In this document: positions 1-9,100 of the stretch, piece after piece | Numbering within the stretch: position 1 is the stretch's first letter | Layout of the letters: the number at the start of each line of letters is the position of its first letter | NCBI RefSeq assembly: GCF_900111375.1 | Contig: NZ_FOHB01000004.1 | Location: forward strand, 431,066 to 495,065 | Length of the DNA: 64,000 nucleotides | From: Pedococcus cremeus | Lineage (GTDB): Bacteria > Actinomycetota > Actinomycetes > Actinomycetales > Dermatophilaceae | Direction of reading: 5' to 3' | Position numbers and translations under genes: made by a program | The notes under the pieces: model-generated | The model's database searches: none | The model's input: the letters and a program-made list of their open reading frames with translations, nothing else | What the model was told of the DNA's origin: nothing

Positions 1-1066
1 GCGACCCGGTGCCGAGCCGGAACTCGCAGAAACCGGGGTCGCCGACCCGCCGGGACCACAGCAGCGCCGACGCGTCCTTGGCGGCGCCGAGTCCCTCTGC
101 GGCAGTGGGGTGCTCGGCCTGGCGCCCGATGACCTCGCGCTCCTGCTCGGCCTTGAGCTCGTCGATGATGAGCCCGGCGTCCTCGCGGAACTCGGCCAGC
201 TGCTCCTCGTAGTCCTTGCGCGCGTGCCGCTTCGACTCGAAGTAGTGGGCGAACAGCATCGCCGGGGTGAGCAGGATGAAGAGCAGGAACGTCGGGTTGT
301 GCAGCGCCATCGCCAGCACGACACCCATGACCAGCGGCGCCGTCGCGGCGATCCACGGCGGGCGCTCCTTGCCGGGTCGCGTCGGCAGCTCGGGCAGCCC
401 GAACTCACGGCCGACGTAGAGCGGCGCGATGCGGGGCGAGCGCGAGAACGGCACCGACGTGCCGCGCGCCGACGACAGCCCGGTGACCGTGCCGGTGAGG
501 CTGATCTCGATCTCGGTGTCGCCCAGGCGGAACCGGTCACCCGAGCGCAGCACGGCACGGTCGACGGCCTGTCCCTCGAGGAGGATCCCGTTGGAGGAGC
601 CGAGGTCGACGACCTCGGCCACGTCCGTGACGAGCAGCTTGGCGTGGCGGCGCGAGACCTGCGGGTCGGTCAGCTGCAGCTCGCTGCCGCGACCACGACC
701 GACGTATGCCGTGCCCGGGCTCAGCGGCACCTGGCGCCCCGCGTCGGGCCCGGAGACCACGGCGGCGTGCGCGACGGCCCGCCCGCGGTCGGCATACGCG
801 TCACCGCGCTGGGTGACGGCGACGTGCACCCCGGAGCGCAGGCCGCTCTCGGCGATGGTGGCCCGCGGGTCGACGGCCCGGAAGTCCTCGTCGACGAGCG
901 AGAGGGTGAGCTGCCCCTGCACGGTGGGCAGCGGCGCCCTGCCACGCGAAGGGTCGGCGGCCACGAGGTACTCGGCCAGCTGCCCCACCGTGGTGGTGGC
1001 GTCGACCGTGGCCACGAGGTCGGTGTCGACCTCGCCGGCGGAACGGAGCGTGAACTTCAGCTTCAC
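1..1066 (-). CDS. Ubiquitin-like/FHA/FtsK-type membrane ATPase, N-terminal part (partial)
   Basis: This is the start of a gene that runs off the left edge, so only about 355 residues are visible. Residues 1-95 look like a beta-grasp, ubiquitin-like domain (motif TIAESGLRSGVHVAV near the end). Residues about 105-190 form a canonical FHA phosphothreonine-binding domain (YVGRGRG, SRRHAKL, DLGSSNG). Two hydrophobic segments follow at about 245-285, then a coiled, charged stretch. This order matches EssC/EccC-type FtsK/SpoIIIE ATPases of type VII secretion, but the ATPase part lies outside the window, so that identity is inference. The GTG start overlaps the stop of the upstream transglutaminase-like gene by GTGA, so the two are probably translationally coupled. 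Confidence 0.75.
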   Translation of the reverse strand, partial: MKLKFTLRSAGEVDTDLVATVDATTTVGQLAEYLVAADPSRGRAPLPTVQGQLTLSLVDEDFRAVDPRATIAESGLRSGVHVAVTQRGDAYADRGRAVAHAAVVSGPDAGRQVPLSPGTAYVGRGRGSELQLTDPQVSRRHAKLLVTDVAEVVDLGSSNGILLEGQAVDRAVLRSGDRFRLGDTEIEISLTGTVTGLSSARGTSVPFSRSPRIAPLYVGREFGLPELPTRPGKERPPWIAATAPLVMGVVLAMALHNPTFLLFILLTPAMLFAHYFESKRHARKDYEEQLAEFREDAGLIIDELKAEQEREVIGRQAEHPTAAEGLGAAKDASALLWSRRVGDPGFCEFRLGTGS

Positions 1067-3615
1067 GAGGCGGTGGCCCTTCGGGTCGGCCGCAGGCGGC
1101 GGGTCGGGCTGGTGGAGGTCGGGCTGGTGGAGGTGGGGCCGTTCGGTGTGGGGCCGCCCGGCCTCGAGTCCTTCGGCGAGCGGGTGCTCGCGCCGCGGCT
1201 GGCGTGCCCGGGCGCGCGGGCGAACAGCGGTCGCACGTCGACGTCGGCGCGCAGCCTCCGCCACACGTCGGCGCCCGAGCGCAGGTCGCGGCGAGCGGAG
1301 CCGGTGAGCTGCCAGTAGGCGTGCGCCTCCTCGGCGCCCGGCTCGTCGGGACCGAACACGTGGGCGTTGGCGGCGGTGGCCAGGGCGTGCGTGTCGGCCC
1401 GGCCACCCAGGGCCTCGGCCTGCTCGAGCCGCGTGGCGCGCCGGGGCACCGCGTGCCCGTAGGACCGGGCCGTCGCCATGAGGTCGGCCCAGGCCCACGC
1501 GATCCGGGCGGCTGCCGGGCCGCGCGTCGCATGCCGACGGCGGCGCCAGGCCTTGAGCCCGCGGATCGCGCCGTAGACGGCCAGGAGCGCGAGCACCGGC
1601 AGCAGCACGTAGAGGACCAGCACCCGCAGCCACCACGGCCACGACGACGGGTCGAGCAGCTTCTTCGGCGGCTTCTTGAGGTTGGTGGCGTTCTGAGCCT
1701 GGTCCGGCCCCTGCAGCACGCTCGGCGGGTTGACCCCCGCCGGCGGCGGCACGACCGCGCCGACCTTCTTCTCCTCGGTGCGGGTCTGCAGCTGGTTGGG
1801 CTTCTTGTTGCGGTCGGGCACGAACTCCTTGGGCAGCACCGGCACCCACGCACCCTTGGCGTCGCGGACCTCCACCCAGGCGTGCACGTCCTTGCCCTGC
1901 ACGACGCCGTCGGCGGGCGTGATGGCGCCCATCACCACGCGGGCCGGGATGTTGAGCCGGTTGGCGACCAGGGCCAGCGTGGCGGCGTACTGCTCGTCGT
2001 TGCCGGCGAGCTGGGTGGTGCCGACGAAGCGGGCGATCCGGCCGAGGTTGTGGCCGGGCAGGTAGTTGCGCTCGACGATGTTCTTCGTGCCGCCGTCGGT
2101 GTAGGCGCCGTCGGAGCTCATCGTCCGAGCGACGGCGACGAGCTGGGCCCAGGGGTCGCCGGCGTCACCGGTCCAGGCGTCGACCTTGGAGTCGAGGAAC
2201 CCGAGGTCGGCCCCCTCGGTCAGCGAGCCGCTGTCGAGCGCGAGCGACTTCGGCAGGCCCGAAGGGGTCTGCGGCAGCAGGGCGCTCAACGTGTAGCTGT
2301 CGCCCGGGCCGACCCGGTCGGGCACGACGGCGGTGCTGGTGTCGACGTTGAGCCAGAGGCGCGAGGCGAGCTGCTCGGCGCGGCGTCCCTGGAACGAGAC
2401 CCCGGTGACCGTGCCGGCCGTCGGGAGCCAGACGTCGCGGTAGCCGTCCTGCGGCACGGTGACCGTGGCGGTCACCGGCTTCCCCTCGCCCGCAGCGGCG
2501 ACCCGCGAGCCGACCTGCTGGAACGCCGCGCCGGGCACCTGGCTGCCGTTGTTGGCCCGGTTGGACGCGCCCCACACCGATCCGTCGTAGGCGTCGAGGG
2601 TGGCGAAGCGCAGCGGCGTGCCCTCGGGCAGGCCCTGCACGCGCAGCAGGTCGCGGTTCCACAGCTGGGCGACATTGGGCTCGGTGTAGCGGCGGAAGCC
2701 GGCGAGCGGGCTCGGGAACTGCGCGACGTCGAAGGGCGGGCTCACCGCCGACCGGGCCACGAGGCGCGCGTCGGCCTGTGCCCCGGGCAGGTGCGGTCCC
2801 GCGGCGTAACCGGCCACGGCCGCGACCGCGAGCAGTCCGGTGGCCAGACCGGCGCGGGCACCCCGGCCGGCGCCGTTCTGGAGTGGCGCGCGGGTGCGCG
2901 AGGCCCGCAGCACCATCCAGCCGATGGCGAGCAGCGCGAAGACGACGCCCTGCACCAGCAGGCTCGCCGGCTCCAGCGTGCCGAGGCCGATGACCAGGGC
3001 GAGCAGCGCCAACGGCGCCGGCACCACGGCATACGGGCTGCGCCAGCGGCGGGCCACCGTGTAGGTGACCGCCGCGCCGACGAGCCCGAGGGCCAGCGGC
3101 AGCGCGTGCAGCGCACCGATGGCGTCGACCGGCGGCAGCATCGTGACGAGGCGCTTCCACCCGTGCACGAGGGCGTTGGCCAGGTCGGCGAACGTGCGGC
3201 CGGTCGGGATCACACCGGCGACGAGGTCGCCGCGCACGGCCAGCGGGCCACCGAAGAGGAAGTATGCCGCCGCGACGCCGAGCAGCGTCACGACCGCCGG
3301 GAGGCGGAACGAGGTGACGACGTGGGCGACCAGCAGGCCGAGCACCAGCCCACCGGCTGCCGCCACCACCCAGGTCCACCCGAAGAAGCTGGTGCGGAAC
3401 CCGACCAGCGCCACCGCGACCAGCGCCGCGCTGAAGGCCAGGTCGACCCCGTCACCGCGTCCCGGGCGCAGCCTTGCGGCGCCACGGCCGGCCCGCTCGC
3501 GCAGGGTCGGCTGGGCCTGCACCAGTCCCTCGCGCGGCGGCGCGATCGGGTCGGCGCCGGGGCCTGAGCCAGGGTTGGAGCCTGGGGTGCGGCCGTTGCC
3601 GGGAGAGGCGCTCAC
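1063..3615 (-). CDS. TgpA-like membrane protein with transglutaminase fold, catalytic Cys absent
   Basis: An 850-residue protein of the DUF3488/TgpA-plus-transglutaminase architecture. About eight hydrophobic segments occupy residues 45-280, an extracytoplasmic transglutaminase-like domain covers about 300-610, another transmembrane segment is near 660, and the C-terminus resembles DUF4129. At the place where active family members have GYCE with the nucleophilic Cys, this protein reads GNDEQYA (around residue 538), so Cys is replaced by Asp. The following His is kept (KDVHAWVEV). Catalysis is therefore unlikely and a binding or scaffold role is more plausible. It sits between DUF58 and the FHA/FtsK gene with GTGA overlaps on both sides. 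DUF58, MoxR and transglutaminase-like genes commonly travel together. Confidence 0.85.
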   Translation of the reverse strand: MSASPGNGRTPGSNPGSGPGADPIAPPREGLVQAQPTLRERAGRGAARLRPGRGDGVDLAFSAALVAVALVGFRTSFFGWTWVVAAAGGLVLGLLVAHVVTSFRLPAVVTLLGVAAAYFLFGGPLAVRGDLVAGVIPTGRTFADLANALVHGWKRLVTMLPPVDAIGALHALPLALGLVGAAVTYTVARRWRSPYAVVPAPLALLALVIGLGTLEPASLLVQGVVFALLAIGWMVLRASRTRAPLQNGAGRGARAGLATGLLAVAAVAGYAAGPHLPGAQADARLVARSAVSPPFDVAQFPSPLAGFRRYTEPNVAQLWNRDLLRVQGLPEGTPLRFATLDAYDGSVWGASNRANNGSQVPGAAFQQVGSRVAAAGEGKPVTATVTVPQDGYRDVWLPTAGTVTGVSFQGRRAEQLASRLWLNVDTSTAVVPDRVGPGDSYTLSALLPQTPSGLPKSLALDSGSLTEGADLGFLDSKVDAWTGDAGDPWAQLVAVARTMSSDGAYTDGGTKNIVERNYLPGHNLGRIARFVGTTQLAGNDEQYAATLALVANRLNIPARVVMGAITPADGVVQGKDVHAWVEVRDAKGAWVPVLPKEFVPDRNKKPNQLQTRTEEKKVGAVVPPPAGVNPPSVLQGPDQAQNATNLKKPPKKLLDPSSWPWWLRVLVLYVLLPVLALLAVYGAIRGLKAWRRRRHATRGPAAARIAWAWADLMATARSYGHAVPRRATRLEQAEALGGRADTHALATAANAHVFGPDEPGAEEAHAYWQLTGSARRDLRSGADVWRRLRADVDVRPLFARAPGHASRGASTRSPKDSRPGGPTPNGPTSTSPTSTSPTRRLRPTRRATAS

Positions 3616-4994
3616 GCGACCAGCCCCCCGACGAGGACCGCGCGCAGGTCCTCGAGGTCGCGGATGCTGAGCAGGGTCAGCCCGCCGATCTTCTTGATCC
3701 CGACCTCCGCGGTGGCGTCGACGGTCAGCACGACCTTGTGGACCTCCGTCTCGAACTGGCCCAGGGCGCGCTGCTCCTCGATGAAGGAACGGCGCGACCC
3801 GGTGACGAGGAACGCGATCGAGGTGTCGGGCGCCAGGGCCAGGGCGTCACCGCAGAGGGCACGCAGGTCCTGCTGGTCACTCGGTCCGGGCTCGACCCGG
3901 GCGAGGGCGTCGAGCGTGAGCGACGCCGTGGTGCGCGAGGCGCGCTGGTCGCGGCAGGCGACGGTGATGTCCTGCTCGTCCATGATCGCGCGCACCGCGA
4001 GGGAGGCCGCCGCGGAGATGGCGGTCTCGACGTCGGGCTCGCCACCGGCATACACGTCGGGGTCGGCGTCGACCACGATGCTCAGGTGCGAGCGGCGGGT
4101 GTCGAGGAACTGGCGCACCAGCAGCCGGCCGGCCTTCGCGCTCGAGCGCCAGTGGATGTAGCGGCGGTCGTCTCCGGGCTGGTACTCGCGCAGCGCGTGG
4201 AAGGCGAGGTCGGACATCGACAGGTCCTGGGTGGTCTCGCCCTCGAGGTCGCGCAGCAGGCCCGCGCCGATGCCCTCGATCGAGATGGTGCGGGGGTGGA
4301 CGAAGAGCTCGGTGACGTCGGTCCAGCGCAGCGTGCGGCGGACGAGGCCGAGCGGGTCCCCCTGCACCGTCGTCGCCGGGCCGACCGGGATGACGCCGCG
4401 GCGGTGGGTGGGCACGACGAAGAGCTCCTCGTGCTCCTTGCCCGGGGCCAGGGCCGGCAGGGTGAACCGGGCGGCCGAGACGCCGACCGGCAGCTCGACG
4501 AGCAGCGGCAGCAGCGGGCGTCGGGAGGCGTTGGTGACCTCGATGCGACCCGTCGCCGGCTCGCCGACGGTGACCCGGATGGGGTCGACCTCGGTGCGGA
4601 TGGCGACCTGGGTGCGCCCGATCGCGAGGAGCACCGAGAGCAGCAGCAGCACCAGGGCGGCCGCCGCGATGATGAGCCACTCGGTCCAGCCGAGCTCGAC
4701 GCCGACGACCCAGGCGACCACGCCGAGGCTCAGCACCGCCCACCCGAGCGGGGACACCCAGCGGAGCACGCCGACCACCGGCCGCCACACCGGGCGGGTG
4801 GCGTCGCGCAGCCGCTCCAGGCGGCCACCGAACGCCGTGCCGGCACGGTCGCCGACCGACTGCACGCCGCGGGGCACGCGGGGGCGCGGCACGCTGATGC
4901 TCGGCAGGGCGGGCAGGCGCGGGTTGCGCCGGCCCTGCTCCCTGCGGTCGGCGCGCCGGGCCGTCGGCTCGGCGGTGGGCGTGGGGTGGCTCAT
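3612..4994 (-). CDS. DUF58 domain protein (von Willebrand A-like)
   Basis: A 460-residue protein with two adjacent membrane segments near residues 75-125 and a C-terminal DUF58 domain recognised by LREYQPGDDRRYIHWRSSA and the DTRRSHLSIVVD strand that begins its vWA-like fold. DUF58 proteins are encoded next to MoxR ATPases and are thought to act with them in the assembly or maturation of envelope complexes. The biochemical activity is not known. The ATG start lies 34 bases after the MoxR stop, and the stop overlaps the start of the transglutaminase-like gene, consistent with one operon. Confidence 0.9.
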   Translation of the reverse strand: MSHPTPTAEPTARRADRREQGRRNPRLPALPSISVPRPRVPRGVQSVGDRAGTAFGGRLERLRDATRPVWRPVVGVLRWVSPLGWAVLSLGVVAWVVGVELGWTEWLIIAAAALVLLLLSVLLAIGRTQVAIRTEVDPIRVTVGEPATGRIEVTNASRRPLLPLLVELPVGVSAARFTLPALAPGKEHEELFVVPTHRRGVIPVGPATTVQGDPLGLVRRTLRWTDVTELFVHPRTISIEGIGAGLLRDLEGETTQDLSMSDLAFHALREYQPGDDRRYIHWRSSAKAGRLLVRQFLDTRRSHLSIVVDADPDVYAGGEPDVETAISAAASLAVRAIMDEQDITVACRDQRASRTTASLTLDALARVEPGPSDQQDLRALCGDALALAPDTSIAFLVTGSRRSFIEEQRALGQFETEVHKVVLTVDATAEVGIKKIGGLTLLSIRDLEDLRAVLVGGLVA

Positions 4995-5028
4995 GCTGGG
5001 ATGCGTTCTCCGGGGGCTGTTCGTGCGG

Positions 5029-5997
5029 TCAGGCCACGCGCTCGGCGGGCGGCGCGATCTCGGAAAGGATCTGGTCGATCACCTGGTCGACGGTGGTGTT
5101 GGCGAACTGTGCCTCGGCGGTCAGCAGCAGGCGGTGGCAGAGCACCGGGTGCGCGATCAGCTTGATGTCGTCGGGGATGACGTGGGTGCGGCCCTGGCTG
5201 GCGGCCCAGGTCTTGGCGCAGCGCACGAAGGCCAGGCAGCCACGCATCGACAGGCCGAGCTTGAGGCTCGGGTGCCGGCGCGACTCCTCGGCGATCCGCG
5301 AGACGTAGGCCAGGATCGCCGGGTCGACGTGGATCTCGTCGGCGAGCGCGGCCATGTCGGAGACGACGTTGGAGGTTACGACCGCCTGCAGGCTCTTGGT
5401 GCGGTCGCGGGTCTTGGCGTCAGCGAGCACGGCGACGGTGGCCTCGTGGTCGGGGTAGCCGAGGGAGGTCTTCATGAGGAACCGGTCGAGCTGCGCCTCG
5501 GGGAGCCGGTAGGTGCCGGCCTGCTCGATCGGGTTCTGGGTGGCGATGACCATGAACGGGTCGCCCACCGCGTGAGCCACGCCGTCGACGGTGACGCGCC
5601 CCTCCTCCATCACCTCGAGCAGCGCCGACTGGGTCTTCGGCGAGGCCCGGTTGATCTCGTCGGCGAGCACGATGTTGGCGAAGATCGGGCCCGGGTGGAA
5701 GTCGAAGGTCGACTTCGCCGGGTCGTAGATCGTCACGCCGGTGACGTCGCTCGGCAGCAGGTCGGGGGTGAACTGGACGCGGCTGTTGCTGCCCTGCACC
5801 GTGCAGGCGATGGCCCGGGCCAGCTGCGTCTTGCCCGTGCCCGGGTAGTCCTCGAGCAGCAGGTGGCCCTCGGAGAGCATGCAGGTGAGCGCCAGGCGGA
5901 TCACGTGCTGCTTGCCGAGGACGGCCTGGTCGACGTTGGCGACCATCTGGCTGAACGCCTGGGCGAACCACTGGACCTGGTCGGTGGTCACGGTCAT
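5029..5997 (-). CDS. MoxR-family AAA+ ATPase
   Basis: A 322-residue cytoplasmic AAA+ ATPase. The Walker A motif is DYPGTGKTQLARAIA (about residues 49-63), Walker B is VLADEINRASPKTQSALLE, and sensor 1 is VIATQNPIEQAGTYRLPEAQ, which is typical of MoxR/RavA. The C-terminal lid contains the GLSMRG segment. MoxR proteins act as chaperones that mature or activate vWA-domain partners, here most likely the adjacent DUF58 protein. The ATG start is 139 bases after the stop of the giant Ig/FnIII gene, the largest gap in this operon, so an internal promoter is possible. Confidence 0.93.
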   Translation of the reverse strand: MTVTTDQVQWFAQAFSQMVANVDQAVLGKQHVIRLALTCMLSEGHLLLEDYPGTGKTQLARAIACTVQGSNSRVQFTPDLLPSDVTGVTIYDPAKSTFDFHPGPIFANIVLADEINRASPKTQSALLEVMEEGRVTVDGVAHAVGDPFMVIATQNPIEQAGTYRLPEAQLDRFLMKTSLGYPDHEATVAVLADAKTRDRTKSLQAVVTSNVVSDMAALADEIHVDPAILAYVSRIAEESRRHPSLKLGLSMRGCLAFVRCAKTWAASQGRTHVIPDDIKLIAHPVLCHRLLLTAEAQFANTTVDQVIDQILSEIAPPAERVA

Positions 5998-6136
5998 CGG
6001 TGCGTGCTCTCTTCCTTGCTGCTGGTGGTCTTGCCGCTGGTGGAGATCGGGGTATGCCGCGGGGCTGGGTGTGCGTGAGGGCCTGGGTGGGTGCGGGGCC
6101 CGGTGGGCGCGGGGGGCTGGGGGGCGCCGGGGCGCC

Positions 6137-9100
6137 TCACCATCTGATGCTGTCCTTCACCCCGCCCGTACAGGAGGCGGTGACGGTATGGCCTGTGAAG
6201 CCGTAGAAGTTGTCGCTCTCCTTGTAGTTGTTCGGGCCGAGCGTGAGGTTGTACCAGCCGCTCACCGACTGGCCGTCGGCCGTGAAGGAGCAGGTGACCT
6301 GCTTCCCGCCGGGGTAGTCAGCGGTTCGTACGGCGATCCAGTAGCAGTTGGACGTGCTGCACGACCCGTTGCCGGTGTTGCACGACCGCTGCGAGCACGA
6401 GTTGCCCTTCAGCACCGTGACGCTCGGCTTCTTCGGCTCGGCCCCCGTCTTGCCGCTGAGCGTCGTGCCCGGTGAACGGCCAGCCTCCGAGAAGGCGTAG
6501 ATGGTCACGCTGTAGGAGGTCGAGTAGCTGGGCCACGTGTGGCTCCAACTGCGGGCCCCGGCCGAGAGCGTCGTCAGCCTGCTGCCGCCGCGCCAGATCT
6601 CGAACTTCGTGATGGGGCGGCCGTTCGTCGTCTGGCTCCAGTTGTAGGTGATCGTCTTGCCGGAGACCGACGACGCGCGTGCACCGGGAGCCGGCGTGGA
6701 GCCGAAGGGCTGGTAGCTGTTGCTGTAGGCCGACCAGGGCGACCAGCTGACTCCGTTGTAGACCCGCACCTGCATCCGCTGCGAGGCGGTGCCCAGGCCG
6801 GTGACCGAGAACTGCTTGGTGGCGTTCTCGGCGCACCCGCACGAGACGTAGCCGCCCTGGCCGTTGTTGGTCTGCCACTGCAGGCGGGTGTAGCCGCTGC
6901 CGCGGGAGTCCTTGAGGTAGACCTTGGCGGTGGCGCCCTTGTTGGCCGAGGGCGTCGTCACGTTGGGCGCGTCCGGCTGCACCGGTGGCGCCACCGAGCG
7001 GAAGCTGGCCGAGTTGCTCTTCGCCGACTCCTTGCCCGCGCCGTTGGTCGCGGTGACGACGTAGGTGTAGGTGCGCCCGTCGTACGGGACCGAGTCGTCG
7101 GCGTTCCGGGTGCCGGGCGAGGTGGTGGTGAGCCGCGACCACGCGCCACCGTCGATCTTGCGGTAGACGGTGTACCGCGTCAGGGCCGGTCCGTTGGGCG
7201 ACACCTCGTTCCACGTGATCTTCAGCGCCTCGGACGACTGTGCGGCACCGGGACCGCGGGGGCTCAGCGTCGGGGTTCCCACGGCGGGCGGGGTACCCGC
7301 GGACTGCATGGTGACGGCCGGGCCGAACGGGCCCCAGCCGAGCCGATTGCGGGCCCGCACGGCGACGTTCTGCTCGTGGTTGTTGACCAGCCCCGTGACG
7401 GTTGCGCGCAGGGCCGGCGCCGCGACGGTCTGCTGCTTGATGGAGCCCGAGGCCGCGTCGGTGACCCGCACGTTGTACTGGGTGACCTCGCTGCCCTTCT
7501 GCGCCGGCTTGTTCCACGCGATGTCGAGCCGGCCGTCGCCGCGCCCGGTCATGCGCACACCGCTCACCGGGTTGGGCAGGGTGTCGGGCTGCACGGGGCC
7601 GTACTCGGCGCTCGCCGGGCTCTCACCGACGGCGTTGGTGGCGGTGACCTTGAACCAGTAGTCCTTGCCGTCCTGGAGGCCGGTGATGGTGCAGGGCGAC
7701 GCGGTGCACGGCTTCTGGTCGCTGGCAGCGCCGCGCCACGAGACGGTGTAGCTGGTGATCGGGCTGCCGCCGTCGTAGGCGGGAGGGACCCAGCGCACGC
7801 GGGCGGTGCCACCGTTGACCCGGTCGGCCACCGCCACGACGGAGGTCGGGGCGCCCGGTTTGCCGAGCATCTCGACCGTGCCGCGGCCCGGTGCGCCCCG
7901 CCCGGGACCGTCGGAGACGACCACGTCGACGGTGCCCTTCCCGCTCGCCTCACCCGAGGCGGTCACGGTGAGGTTGCAGCCGCTCCTGGAGACCGAGAGC
8001 CCCTTGCCGGAGGTGACCGCTGCGGAGTCGATGGAGCAGGCGGGCTTGTCGAGGGGGCTGTCGAGGTAGCCCCGGAGGTCGACGGTCTGGGACGACCCGG
8101 CCTTCAGGCCGGTCACGGTGAAGGGCCGCATCCGGGGCGGGGCGACCGACTGCGGGTCGTCGCGGTTGTCGGTGCCGTTGGCCGAGGCGGCCTGGGCCTG
8201 GCTCTCGAGGCCGACGACCCTGACCTTGACGTAGGAGACCTCGTCGGCACCGCGGGCCTGGATGCGGATCCGCCCGTTGGTGCTGCTCGGCGCGTCGGCG
8301 CCGGCCTTGACGGTGACCAGGCGCTGCCCGGCACCGGACTGGCGCAGGTCCACGCCCCTGGGCTCCGGCTCCCACTTCGCGTCGAAGGCGACGTCGTCGA
8401 GGGTCATGCCCGGCGGCACCCACGCGTGGCAGAGCGTGGGGATGTCGATGTCGCGCGCCCGACCGGCGGCGTTGACGGTGACGGCGTAGTCGGGGCACCG
8501 CAGCAGCGGCACCTTCGGGCCGACCTGGACGGGGATGGAGACGTATGCCGTGCGGAAGTCCTTCTGGTCCACCGTCTCCTGGTCGCTGACCTCGAGCATC
8601 ACGGCGGCCGGACCGACGTAGCCGTTCGACGAGCGCAGGGTCAGCCCGTCCTTGCCGTCGGCCTCGGCGGTGAGGTTCTCGCGCGGCGAGGCGCTGATCG
8701 TCTCGCCGCTGGTGATGCCGATGACGCGGGACCGGGGCGACTTGACGTAGTCGGCGAGCCTGACGCTCTTGGTGGAGTCCTTGTCCATCTGGATCAGGGC
8801 ACCGTTCACCACGAACGGCGACCCGTCGCTGCCGGTGGGCACGTAGATTAGGGCCATCGCGGTCTCGCCGTCCGCGTCCTCGATGACGTAGGGGACGGTG
8901 TGCGGGTGGTCGAGCACCTTGACCCGCACCTGGTTGCCCTCGATGGTGCCCTCGGGTGAGAGCAGCTTGACCACCTTGAGCTGGGAGCGGTCGCCGTCGA
9001 GGTCGCGGTCGTTGGCCAGCACGTCGACCAGGGCGGTGTCCTGGCCGGGCTTCGGTTTGGCCACGTCGTCGACGGCGATGGGCGGGTTCTTGTAGTTCGG

